Below are positions 18,053 to 26,949 of a DNA stretch of 64,000 nt, piece after piece. Numbering within the stretch: the stretch's first letter is position 1; each line of letters begins with the position of its first letter. A program made the translations under genes and the position numbers. The notes under the pieces were generated by a model that was given only the letters and a program-made list of their open reading frames with translations, was not told where the DNA came from and did not search any database. The stretch comes from Cyclobacteriaceae bacterium (GTDB lineage: Bacteria > Bacteroidota > Bacteroidia > Cytophagales > Cyclobacteriaceae), in assembly GCA_016787565.1 (NCBI GenBank), contig JAEUUG010000016.1:62001-126000 (forward strand), written 5' to 3'.

Positions 18053-20533
18053 ATGAGAAAAATAATCTGCATACTGATATTTGCACCGCTATTTTCATTT
18101 TGCCAGCACGCGGAAAAAATAAAGCGGATCGACTCCGTGTTGACCTACCTGTATCAACGACAACTTTTTAATGGTACGGTATTGATTGGCAGCAACGGAA
18201 AAGTACTCTACAAAAAAGCATTTGGTATTGCCCATCCACAAACGCGACAATCGCTCACTACATCATCAGCGTTCAACCTGGCATCGGTGTCCAAACAATT
18301 TTATACCATGCTCACCATGATCCAGAAAGAAAAAGGGAAATTAAAATATGATGACCCCGTTCAGCGCTACTTACCCAGCTTTCCATATCCGAACATCACG
18401 ATTCGTCACCTCATGAACCAGACTTCCGGTTTGCCCGAGTATTTTGACATAGCAGAAGGCAATATGATTTTGCTGGACACGCTCACCAACCGATCGATGC
18501 TTGATCTGCTCGCAAAGAAGAAGCCGACACTGGTATTTCAACCTGGTGAGAAATGGGAATACTGCAATACCAACTACACCACATTGGCTTCCATACTCGA
18601 AATCGTTACAAACACTTCAGCAGAAAAATTATTTCGGCAACACATTGCCGATCCGCTGAAAATGAAAAATAGCTATGTCTACAATCTTACCTTAAAATCG
18701 TTTCCGGATTCGCGTGTTTTTGGTTTTCGGATAGAAGGAGGGAAAGCAATCCTCAATGATCTGGTGCGGTTTGATGGTATTGTTGGCGATGGAAATGTTT
18801 ATTCTTCTGTTGAAGATCTATATGTGTGGGATCAGGCCTTATACGGAGAGAAACTGGTTAAGAAAAGTACGTTACAGGAAGCCTTTACACCTGGAAAATT
18901 GAATACTGGAAATGATACCCGATACGGATTCGGTTGGTTTATTGATGAGCCCGGAAAAATTCTTTCGCACACCGGAGGTTGGGTTGGCTTTGGAACCATC
19001 ATCGTACGCTACCTCGATAGAAAGGAGACACTAATTGTATTGGATAATTCTTCTAACTTTTTTGCCCAACGCCTCATCAAAAATATGTGGGAAGGAAAAT
19101 CCGTAACGCTGCCCACCACCCACCTCATTACAAATGTCCAGGTTATTGATGGCTCCGGTCAACCGGCTTACCCGGCCAGTGTTCGTATTGTTAATGATCG
19201 CATCCGTGACATCGGAGCGCTTACACCATTTTTGCATGAACAGGTAACAGATGGAAAGGGTAACGTGTTAGCGCCTGGTTTTATTGATAGTCACAGTCAC
19301 CATGGTGGTGGTTTGCAAAAAGATCCGACAGCTAAGGCGGCAACCAGTCAGGGTATTACCACGATAGTTATCGGCCAAGACGGAGATTCCAACCCTGTTG
19401 ATTCGATTAAAGCAGCAATCAACCGTAAGCCCATCAGCATCAACGTAGCCACTTACACCGGTCATGCGACATTGCGTGAAAAATTTATGGGAGAAGATCT
19501 ATACCGCAATGCAACACAAGTTGAAATCGACTCTATGAAAATGTTATTGGCCAACGAGCTGGACAAAGGATCATTAGGCTTATCAACAGGTCTTGAGTAT
19601 GAAGCTGCCTTTTATGCGAATCGCGATGAAGTAGTGGATCTCGCCAGGGTAGCCTCTGCAAAAGGCGGCACCTACATCAGTCATGTGCGCAGTGAAGATG
19701 TACAACTGGAAGAGGCCATTGATGAAATCATTGAGATCGGTCGGCTCGCAAAAATACCTGTGCAGATCGCTCACCTAAAAATTGCAATGCGCAGCAAGTG
19801 GGGCACCTCATCCAGGCTGTTAACAAAATTACAGCAGGCCAGGCTGCGGGGAATCAACATCACAGCCGATGTGTATCCGTATACCATGTGGAATTCAACA
19901 CCTCGGGTTTTGTTTCCGAAAAAAGATTTTCAAAACCTGGCCAGTGCCGAGTTTGCCACGCGCGAACTATTTGATCCTTCCGCATCGGTCATGGTGCGGT
20001 ATCCCGGAAGGCCATCATACGAAGGCAAAACCGTTAGTGAGATAGCTGTGCTCAATAACGAAACGACACCTCACGCATTACTTCGCATTATTCGGGAAAC
20101 ACCAGATGGCGCAACCATTGTTGCCCCCTCGATGAGTGAAATGGACATCAGCAACTTTCTGCGTTGGGAACACTCCAATGTTTGTTCGGATGGATCCATG
20201 CAGGGTCACCCGCGTGGACACGGAGCGTTCACCCGTGTATTGGGTAAGTATGTTCGCGAGCAAAAACTGATGGCAATGGAAACGGCCATTCATAAAATGA
20301 CCGGTCTTACAGCTGAGCATGTGGGCATCAGCCAACGTGGCTTGGTTGCACCCGGATATTTTGCCGATCTTGTTTTGTTTGATCCGGCTACAGTAGATGA
20401 CAATGCCACCATCACCAACCCGACAGCGCTTTCGTCAGGTATCCACTATGTTTGGGTGAACGGTCAGATAGTTTATCATCAACAACAAACTGTTGCTAAC
20501 TTTTCAGGAAAATTTATTCCGCGGGGGAAATAG
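18053..20533 (+). CDS. Fusion of a beta-lactamase-like serine hydrolase and a D-aminoacylase-type amidohydrolase
   Basis: An 826-residue secreted two-enzyme protein. A signal peptide covers residues 1-17. Residues 24-345 are a class C serine hydrolase with S78xxK81 (SVSK), Y170-x-N172 (YCN) and HTGG at 306-309. Residues 357-826 are an N-acyl-D-amino-acid deacylase: an N-terminal strand set LITNVQVIDGSG, metal ligands H414 and H416 in GFIDSHSHHGG, and the hallmark SDGSMQGHPRGHGAFTRVLG near residue 717. D-aminoacylases free D-amino acids from N-acyl forms. Both halves keep their catalytic residues, so coupled cleavage of D-residue-containing peptides, such as murein fragments, is a plausible role. 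The downstream gene starts 14 bases after the stop. Confidence 0.88.
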   Translation: MRKIICILIFAPLFSFCQHAEKIKRIDSVLTYLYQRQLFNGTVLIGSNGKVLYKKAFGIAHPQTRQSLTTSSAFNLASVSKQFYTMLTMIQKEKGKLKYDDPVQRYLPSFPYPNITIRHLMNQTSGLPEYFDIAEGNMILLDTLTNRSMLDLLAKKKPTLVFQPGEKWEYCNTNYTTLASILEIVTNTSAEKLFRQHIADPLKMKNSYVYNLTLKSFPDSRVFGFRIEGGKAILNDLVRFDGIVGDGNVYSSVEDLYVWDQALYGEKLVKKSTLQEAFTPGKLNTGNDTRYGFGWFIDEPGKILSHTGGWVGFGTIIVRYLDRKETLIVLDNSSNFFAQRLIKNMWEGKSVTLPTTHLITNVQVIDGSGQPAYPASVRIVNDRIRDIGALTPFLHEQVTDGKGNVLAPGFIDSHSHHGGGLQKDPTAKAATSQGITTIVIGQDGDSNPVDSIKAAINRKPISINVATYTGHATLREKFMGEDLYRNATQVEIDSMKMLLANELDKGSLGLSTGLEYEAAFYANRDEVVDLARVASAKGGTYISHVRSEDVQLEEAIDEIIEIGRLAKIPVQIAHLKIAMRSKWGTSSRLLTKLQQARLRGINITADVYPYTMWNSTPRVLFPKKDFQNLASAEFATRELFDPSASVMVRYPGRPSYEGKTVSEIAVLNNETTPHALLRIIRETPDGATIVAPSMSEMDISNFLRWEHSNVCSDGSMQGHPRGHGAFTRVLGKYVREQKLMAMETAIHKMTGLTAEHVGISQRGLVAPGYFADLVLFDPATVDDNATITNPTALSSGIHYVWVNGQIVYHQQQTVANFSGKFIPRGK

Positions 20534-20547
20534 TTTTCACCACCAAC

Positions 20548-21606
20548 ATGTTTGCGCAAGTCCAACAGCCTGAACAATTAGCGCCACACGAACTGGATGA
20601 ATACCTGGCACGTGGATGGTTTCGGATGGGGCAAACTATTTTTACAACCAACTTTGTTCATTTTAATGACACGTTTTACAGCGCCATCTGGCTGCGCCTG
20701 CGGTTAACGGAATTTGAATCAGGCAGTACGCAACTAAAACTATTTAAGAGAAACGCTCGCTTCCGAACAGAAATCAAACCGGCCACGATTACTTCCGAAA
20801 AAGAAGAATTGTATGCGCACTATAAAGAGTCCCTTGCTTTCGAACCTTCGGCATCGTTGATGCAATTGTTATATCGGGGAACTAATCTGCCTTCCGTTTA
20901 CAATACTTACGAAGTTGCCGTATATGACCAAAACCATTTGATAGCCATTGGATATTTCGACCTGGGTGCAACCGCAGCAGAAGGAATCACCTCCGTTTAC
21001 CATCCGGACTATAAAAAGTACAGTCTTGGAAAATACCTGATCTACCAGAAAATCAACTATTGCAAGCAACTGGGGTTAACCTACTTCTATCCAGGTTATT
21101 TTGTTCCCGGCTATCCGTACTTCGATTACAAGCTCTCGATCGGAAAAAATGCATTGGAGTTTCTGCAGTTGAACTCCCGGCAATGGTTGCCCATTCAAAG
21201 CTTTTCACCTGCATGCATTCCCATTATGGTGATGGAAGAAAAACTGGTGCTGCTGCAAAAGCTGCTAGCCGAAAAAAACATTATCAGTAGCGTATTGAAG
21301 TATGAATACTTTGATGCGAACCTGGTACCTGAACTGCGCGATGCGGAATTGTTTGATTTTCCGGTGATTTTACTATTTGAATCTTCTGTGGATGATCATA
21401 GCAACCCGATGGTTGTTTTTGATCCACAGGATGGCTGTTATCACCTCATCACGTTTTCACCTGTTTGGCTGACTGGAAGCACTTCGATTTCAACCAGTAT
21501 TTTTTCATCTCATGTTTTGAAGATGGACCAAGAGATTTGCCATACTCCGGATGCAACCGTGATTCTTGACCTTGTTAGCAATCACTTTCAGTCAACCACC
21601 AAATGA
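20548..21606 (+). CDS. Arginyl-tRNA--protein transferase (ATE/Bpt)-like protein
   Basis: A 352-residue protein resembling the Bacteroidota branch of arginyl/leucyl-tRNA-protein transferases. GWFRMGQTIFTTNF (about 25-38) matches the N-terminal region of that branch, and YFYPGYFVPGYPYFDYKL (about 178-195) is the signature of the C-terminal GNAT-like domain. These enzymes attach an amino acid from charged tRNA to protein N-termini, marking them for ClpS/ClpAP. The paired N-terminal cysteines of eukaryotic ATE1 are absent here. Residues 230-352 are an extension I cannot assign. It follows the hydrolase fusion by 14 bases, an unexpected partnership. Confidence 0.68.
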   Translation: MFAQVQQPEQLAPHELDEYLARGWFRMGQTIFTTNFVHFNDTFYSAIWLRLRLTEFESGSTQLKLFKRNARFRTEIKPATITSEKEELYAHYKESLAFEPSASLMQLLYRGTNLPSVYNTYEVAVYDQNHLIAIGYFDLGATAAEGITSVYHPDYKKYSLGKYLIYQKINYCKQLGLTYFYPGYFVPGYPYFDYKLSIGKNALEFLQLNSRQWLPIQSFSPACIPIMVMEEKLVLLQKLLAEKNIISSVLKYEYFDANLVPELRDAELFDFPVILLFESSVDDHSNPMVVFDPQDGCYHLITFSPVWLTGSTSISTSIFSSHVLKMDQEICHTPDATVILDLVSNHFQSTTK

Positions 21607-21970
21607 GAAACAGGCAACAATTGAAGGATTGACCAGTAGCTTTCCGAGAAACGTTGGTAAAAGCGGATATGTAAGATATCACCTGAGCTTGTCTGTCTTA
21701 CTGTTTTATAAAATCTGCAAACACACCATTCTCCCGAATATTGTACTGAATAGGGTCTACTGACCGACTATTATTCTGATCACGTGAAAAAATTGTCCGA
21801 TGATACCATGCAATAACATTCGTTTTCCGGAATGAGTACAGCGTGAATTCTTCTGTTGTTTCAGAATGGGGATTAAAATCTTACAGCGGTCACATCTCCA
21901 ATTTCTCTGACCAATTTGATAGGATTCACTCTTCTAATATTGTAGTAGAATTTAAATCCAAACAAACCAA
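21607..21970. other. 364-base intergenic stretch with a possible gene remnant
   Basis: No intact gene is seen between the ATE-like gene and the YfiR-like gene, both on the plus strand. The minus strand holds an open frame without start codon (21698-21880), listed separately. The promoter of the gene at 21971 should lie in the last 60 bases. Confidence 0.5.
21698..21880 (-). pseudogene. Possible 3' remnant of a lost gene (60 codons, no start)
   Basis: The minus strand is open from a stop at 21881-21883 to TAA at 21698-21700. The translation has a protein-like composition (EEFTLYSFRKTNVIAWYHR, later SVDPIQYNIRENGVFADFIKQ) but contains no Met and matches no family I can name. It may be the tail of a deleted gene or a chance frame. 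Confidence 0.25.
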
Positions 21971-22477
21971 ATGAAAACCCAAACCGCAGTAGCTGTATTT
22001 GTTCTGTCACTCATCACCTTCACAACTCAGGCCCAACAGGAAAAAGTGGTGACTGTTTTTCTTTACAATTTTGCCATTAACGGGCAATGGGAACAGAAGG
22101 GCAGCGATGGTGAATTTATCATCGGAGTTCTTGATCGGGGCGCTGTCTCGAAAGAATTACAAAATCTGGCGGCCACTAAAACGGTTGGCAATCAGAAAAT
22201 AAAAATCGTAGAATTTGCAAATGCTTCGGAAGTAAAAGACTGTCATATCCTTTTCATTCCGGCAGAAAAGTCGGGTGCTTTTACAGCAGCCCACAACACC
22301 CTGGCAACAACCTCCACCCTCATTGTAACCGAGAAAGATGGCCTTGCAAAGAAAGGCAGTGGTATCAACTTTATTACCGTTGACGGAAAACTCCGCTACG
22401 AAATGAACGAAGCGGAACTGGACAAAAGGAACATCAAGCTGTCGACAAAAATTAAAAGTTTAGGAATTGCTATCTGA
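21971..22477 (+). CDS. YfiR-like (DUF4154) periplasmic protein
   Basis: A 168-residue secreted protein with signal peptide (residues 1-21, ending TQAQ). The rest resembles the YfiR-like family: an N-terminal FLYNFAINGQWE, a middle DCHILFIPAEKSGAF and a C-terminal GKLRYEMNEAELDKRNIKLSTK. In Pseudomonas, YfiR is the periplasmic inhibitor of the cyclase YfiN; in Bacteroidota the family is found near sensor kinases and its role is unknown. No diguanylate cyclase lies in this window. A terminator follows. Confidence 0.78.
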   Translation: MKTQTAVAVFVLSLITFTTQAQQEKVVTVFLYNFAINGQWEQKGSDGEFIIGVLDRGAVSKELQNLAATKTVGNQKIKIVEFANASEVKDCHILFIPAEKSGAFTAAHNTLATTSTLIVTEKDGLAKKGSGINFITVDGKLRYEMNEAELDKRNIKLSTKIKSLGIAI

Positions 22478-22522
22478 AGCAGAAGTCTATCGTAAAAATT
22501 TATAGCAGAAGCCCACGAACGC

Positions 22523-22558
22523 AAAAAGTTACACTTCAAAGGGGTGTAACTTTTTTTA
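22523..22558 (+). terminator. Rho-independent terminator
   Basis: GTTACAC (22528-22534) pairs with GTGTAAC (22544-22550), flanked by an A-run and a run of seven T; it may act in both directions. Confidence 0.8.
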
Positions 22559-22653
22559 TTGTCCTTGATTTTCAAGAGGATAAACCGTATCGTCATACTT
22601 AAACTTTCTTACACGGATTGTGGTTTATCGGAGAATCATACTAGATTCAACAC

Positions 22654-23670
22654 ATGAGCAATTCACCCATTAAATCCATTAAGCCGCTTGGCTTCCCCTG
22701 GCAAACCCAGGATCCTTTCCTCTTTTGCGTTCACCATGAAGATTTTTATCCCAAAGGCAATGACGCGATGGGACCCGCCACTTCGCTGGCCGGAAGAAAT
22801 ATCGGACAGGATTTTAATCCGAATCAATCGTGGCGCATGTATCATGGTGAAACCGTACCAGGCTTTCCGGCACACCCGCACCGTGGATTTGAAACCGTAA
22901 CCATCGTCACCAAAGGTCTGGTAGATCACTCCGACTCGTTGGGTGCAGCCGGCCGTTTTGGATTTGGCGATGTACAATGGATGACTGCAGGAAAGGGTGT
23001 TCAGCATTGCGAAATGTTTCCGCTGCGCAGCAAAGAGCAGGATAATCCGTTAGAGCTTTTTCAAATTTGGCTTAACCTGCCCAAAGCAAAGAAACTGGCC
23101 GCTCCACATTTTGCCATGTTGTGGAATGAAACCATTCCAATGTATACATCGGCTGATGAGAATGGCAATGGTATCCGGGCACGTGTCATCGCAGGAAAAA
23201 TAAAAGATACAACGGCCCCCAAACCCGCACCCGATTCGTGGGCGGCCGATGCCAACAACGAGGTTGCCATCTGGACGATCACTTTAGCACCTGAAGCAAC
23301 CTGGGAACTGCCCACCGCATCGGCAGAAGTGAATCGCTCATTATATTTTTATGATGGCGCTTCCATTGAGATTGCTGGAAAAAATTTTATCTCGCATCAA
23401 TGCATCGAACTGCATGCCGATCAGGAAGTGCGCTTGAAAAATGGCAACACCGAAAGTCATTTACTAGTATTGCAGGGTAAACCCATCAACGAACCCGTGG
23501 CGCAGCACGGACCATTTGTCATGAATACCCAGGCTGAAATCCAGCAGGCCTTCCGGGAATATCAACAAACACAATTTGGCGGATGGCCGTGGCCCAGTTA
23601 TGAGCATGTTCACCCCAGAGAAAAAGGAAGATTTGCCAAATACCCATCGGGCGTTGAAGAGATAAAATAA
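22654..23670 (+). CDS. Pirin family protein
   Basis: A 338-residue bicupin of the pirin family, which includes quercetinases and redox-linked regulators. The N-terminal cupin keeps the full metal set: H74 and H76 in AHPHRGFET, and H118 and E120 in GVQHCE. The second cupin domain spans about 190-300. It is longer than most pirins because of a C-terminal tail (about 300-338) with [19 protein letters not shown]. The substrate is unknown. It lies between two good terminators and is likely transcribed alone. Confidence 0.92.
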   Translation: MSNSPIKSIKPLGFPWQTQDPFLFCVHHEDFYPKGNDAMGPATSLAGRNIGQDFNPNQSWRMYHGETVPGFPAHPHRGFETVTIVTKGLVDHSDSLGAAGRFGFGDVQWMTAGKGVQHCEMFPLRSKEQDNPLELFQIWLNLPKAKKLAAPHFAMLWNETIPMYTSADENGNGIRARVIAGKIKDTTAPKPAPDSWAADANNEVAIWTITLAPEATWELPTASAEVNRSLYFYDGASIEIAGKNFISHQCIELHADQEVRLKNGNTESHLLVLQGKPINEPVAQHGPFVMNTQAEIQQAFREYQQTQFGGWPWPSYEHVHPREKGRFAKYPSGVEEIK

Positions 23671-23678
23671 TAAACAGC

Positions 23679-23712
23679 AATCCCCGCAAACCATCCGTTG
23701 CGGGGATTTTCA
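23679..23712. terminator. Hairpin terminator of the pirin gene
   Basis: AATCCCCGCAA (23679-23689) pairs perfectly with TTGCGGGGATT (23698-23708), followed by TTTCAC. Confidence 0.8.
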
Positions 23713-23800
23713 CTTAGTTTCAAAAAAAAACAATCAGGTTGCGCAACCTGATAAAGGAATATTCAGTCTAATACATAAATCTCTTATGTATTAAGCTTTT

Positions 23801-24133
23801 ATGCATTCACCCGAACTCCTCAAGGGAACCCTCCAAACCATTGTACTCAAAGTATTGAAAGACAATGGTAAAATGTATGGATACGAAATTACACAACTTG
23901 TAAAAGAGCTATCGGCAAGCAGGATCATGCTGACGGAAGGTGCGCTCTATCCCACCCTCCACCGACTGGAGGCAGATGGTTTGCTCAAAACCGAAGTGGT
24001 TAACATTGGCAAACGCGTTCGTAAATACTATTCACTCACCACAGAAGGAAAAGCACTGGTGAAAGACCGTGTGACTGAATTTGTTGATTTCATCAAAACG
24101 ATGTCTGTTGTTCTTCAAGTGAAAATAGCCTGA
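23801..24133 (+). CDS. PadR family transcriptional regulator
   Basis: A 110-residue winged-helix repressor. LLKGTLQTIVLKVLKDNGKMYGYEI at the N-terminus is the PadR signature helix, with the wing segment EGALYPTLHRLEADGLL. The C-terminal helix ends at residue 110. It starts only four bases before the next gene's start region and almost certainly controls the permease with which it forms an operon, as in many Bacteroidota PadR-permease pairs. The inducing signal is unknown. Confidence 0.92.
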   Translation: MHSPELLKGTLQTIVLKVLKDNGKMYGYEITQLVKELSASRIMLTEGALYPTLHRLEADGLLKTEVVNIGKRVRKYYSLTTEGKALVKDRVTEFVDFIKTMSVVLQVKIA

Positions 24134-24137
24134 TCGC

Positions 24138-26840
24138 ATGCCCCAGCTGACCAACGAACATATTGGTTATATCATCAAAGATCTTCACTACCGCGGTATT
24201 GTACTGGAGGGACTGGAGGAAGAAATGATTGATCACATCTGCACTGCTGTGGAAGAGCGCATGTACACAGGAATGCGTTTTATAAATGCCTACCACGATG
24301 TTCTAAAAGCATTTGGCAATACTTCGGGCCTTCGCGAAACACAAAAACAAACCTTACTTCTCGAAAATCAAAAACCAAAAAATATGTTCCGGAATTACAT
24401 CACCATTGCCCTGCGCAACCTGACCAAGCAACGCTTTTATACGGTTATTAATATTGCCGGATTGGCAACCGGTATAGCGGCCTGTATGGTTATCCTGCTC
24501 TTTGTTATCCATGAGCTGAGTTTTGATAAACATCACCAAAAAGCTCACAGGATTTACCGCATGAACGGTGAAATCAAATTTGGTGGCAATCACTATAAAC
24601 TGGCTGTAGCGCCTGCGCCACTGGCTGAAACGTTGGTTCACGATTATCCGGAAGTAGAATCAGCCGTTCGCTTCCGTAGCCGGGGCTCCTACCTGATAAA
24701 GAAAAGTGAAACATCCGATAACATTAAAGAGCATAATGTGATCTGGACGGATAGTACTTTTTTCAAAATCTTTACCGTACCGGTAGTGCAAGGCAATGCA
24801 AACTCCGCGTTGAAAGAACCCAACTCCATTGCCATCAGCGAAATGATCGCAAACAAATTTTTCCCGGAAGGAAACGCGCTGAATCAAACACTGATACTTG
24901 ACAACCGCTGGCCAATGAAGGTAACTGCTGTATATGCAGACATGCCAGAAACAGGACATTTTGCTTTTGATATCCTCATCTCACTCAGTGGGTTGGATGA
25001 AGCCAAGAGTTCCAACTTTCTCAGCAATAATTTTAACACGTATATCCTGCTGAAAGACGGTGCGGATGCTAAGGCTCTCGAAGCCAAATTGCCAGGACTC
25101 GTTATGAAATATATTGGACCGCAAGCTGCAGAAATACTGGGCGGAGAATTTACCATGGAAAAATTCCAAGCCTCGGGCAATAAACTGGAATATACACTCA
25201 TGCCCCTGCGCGACATCCACCTTCATTCGGATCTTACTGCCGAACTGCGTGCCAACGGTGACATAACGTATGTCTATTTATTTGCGGCCATTGCCCTTTT
25301 CATTCTCGCCATCGCCTGTATTAATTTCATGAACTTGTCAACTGCCCGTTCATCCAATCGCGCCAAAGAAGTTGGTGTTCGCAAAGTGATGGGCTCTCTG
25401 CGCTCGCACCTGGTGCGTCAGTTCCTCATGGAATCTATTCTGCTGAGTTTACTCTCCTTTATTCTTGGTGTTGCTATTGCCTATCTCTTCATTCCGGTTT
25501 TTAATGATCTGTCGCTAAAGCATCTTTCCCTCCCGTTCAACGATCCGGCTTTTTACCTGATTCTGTTGCTCGCTACACTCTGCGTGGGAATACTGGCAGG
25601 ATTGTATCCATCACTGTTTCTTTCAGCATTTAAACCTGTAAATGTGTTGAAAGGTCATGTGGCATTGGGCATGAAAAGTGGCATCATCCGTAGTGCACTG
25701 GTTGTTTTTCAGTTTGTCATTTCCATCTTCCTGGTCATCGGCACCATTACGGTGCAACGTCAGCTGGATTATATTCAGCATAAAAAAATTGGGTTTGAAA
25801 AAGATCAGGTCATCATCATCCAGGATGCCTATGCCCTACAGAAGAATCTCCAATCTTTTGAGGATGAAATTCTCAAAAACAGCTTTATTCAAAGCGGAAC
25901 AATTACAGGATTTTTACCCGTTCACTCCTGGCGGAGCGACAACACCCATTGGCCGGAGGGAAGTCAGCCCACACAGGAAAACATGGTAGGCTTGCAAAGC
26001 TGGCAGGTTGATCACGACTATATCAAAACCCTGGGCATGAACATCAAGCTCGGTCGTTTTTTCTCACCCGAGTTTCCATCCGACTCCGCTGCAGTTGTAT
26101 TAAATGAATCAGCCATTCGTCAATTTGGATTTACAGAGGAACCTCTCGGAAAGAAAATTGCTACGTTTACCGACAACAATCCGGATGGTTCTCCGGATCA
26201 AAATTCCATCCGTGCTTACACCATCATAGGCGTTGTCGAAGATTTTCATTTTGAATCACTCAAACAAAACATCACACCACTCGGGCTTTACCTTCAAAAG
26301 AGTAACGGCAATGTTATTTTTCGCTTTGAAGCAAAAAATACACAGGACGTAATCCAGTCAATCGAAAAAACCTGGAAAGAACTCGCACCGGGACAACCCT
26401 TCCAATACTCCTTCATGGATGAAGACTTCAGCCGCATGTATGACAATGAACAACGATTGGGCAAAACATTTGCGGTCTTTGCAGGTCTTGCCATTGTTAT
26501 TGCCTGTTTAGGATTATTTGCGCTTACTGCTTTTACGGCAGAACAACGAACAAAAGAGATTGGCATTCGCAAAGTACTCGGTGCCTCCGTAAGTAGCATT
26601 GTGTTCTTGCTATCCAAAGAGTTTGGCAAACTGATCATTATTGCTTTCGTTCTGGCAAGTCCGCTGGCCTGGCTGGCGGTGGATTGGTGGCTGAAGAATT
26701 ACACCTATAAAGTTGAGATCGGCATTCTGGTTTATATTTTGGCTGGCGGATTTGCCTTCCTGATTGCGTGGCTGACGATGGGATATCAATCCATCAAAGC
26801 CGCCACTTCAAATCCGGTTCAATCCTTGCGAAGTGAATGA
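24138..26840 (+). CDS. FtsX/MacB-type ABC permease with N-terminal prefix domain
   Basis: A 900-residue protein. Residues 1-80 are a soluble permease prefix domain (HYRGIVLEGLEEEMIDHICT) found in PadR-linked permeases. The FtsX core follows: first helix about 99-122, MacB_PCD-type domain, FtsX block with GVRKVMGSL near residue 415, second helix near 515, and C-terminal block with GIRKVLGAS near 810. It would need an ATPase partner, which is not encoded here. Four bases separate it from the PadR gene, so the two are co-transcribed. It is a paralogue of the protein at 6196, which lacks the prefix domain and a PadR partner. Confidence 0.92.
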   Translation: MPQLTNEHIGYIIKDLHYRGIVLEGLEEEMIDHICTAVEERMYTGMRFINAYHDVLKAFGNTSGLRETQKQTLLLENQKPKNMFRNYITIALRNLTKQRFYTVINIAGLATGIAACMVILLFVIHELSFDKHHQKAHRIYRMNGEIKFGGNHYKLAVAPAPLAETLVHDYPEVESAVRFRSRGSYLIKKSETSDNIKEHNVIWTDSTFFKIFTVPVVQGNANSALKEPNSIAISEMIANKFFPEGNALNQTLILDNRWPMKVTAVYADMPETGHFAFDILISLSGLDEAKSSNFLSNNFNTYILLKDGADAKALEAKLPGLVMKYIGPQAAEILGGEFTMEKFQASGNKLEYTLMPLRDIHLHSDLTAELRANGDITYVYLFAAIALFILAIACINFMNLSTARSSNRAKEVGVRKVMGSLRSHLVRQFLMESILLSLLSFILGVAIAYLFIPVFNDLSLKHLSLPFNDPAFYLILLLATLCVGILAGLYPSLFLSAFKPVNVLKGHVALGMKSGIIRSALVVFQFVISIFLVIGTITVQRQLDYIQHKKIGFEKDQVIIIQDAYALQKNLQSFEDEILKNSFIQSGTITGFLPVHSWRSDNTHWPEGSQPTQENMVGLQSWQVDHDYIKTLGMNIKLGRFFSPEFPSDSAAVVLNESAIRQFGFTEEPLGKKIATFTDNNPDGSPDQNSIRAYTIIGVVEDFHFESLKQNITPLGLYLQKSNGNVIFRFEAKNTQDVIQSIEKTWKELAPGQPFQYSFMDEDFSRMYDNEQRLGKTFAVFAGLAIVIACLGLFALTAFTAEQRTKEIGIRKVLGASVSSIVFLLSKEFGKLIIIAFVLASPLAWLAVDWWLKNYTYKVEIGILVYILAGGFAFLIAWLTMGYQSIKAATSNPVQSLRSE

Positions 26841-26894
26841 TGTGCGATCATCTTTTGTGTTTTACTTTGCTTAAATATTGCCGGAACTAAAGAA

Positions 26895-26935
26895 AATGGC
26901 TGATGAGAGGATCTCATCAGCCATTGTATTCCTGA
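26895..26935 (-). terminator. Perfect hairpin terminator for the minus-strand lipoprotein gene
   Basis: AATGGCTGATGAGA (26895-26908) pairs without mismatch with TCTCATCAGCCATT (26912-26925) around a three-base loop. On the minus strand it is followed by TTTTCTTTAG, so it suits the gene ending at 26950; the plus strand has no T-run. Confidence 0.7.
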
Positions 26936-26949
26936 TCAAGCTTCAGGCG

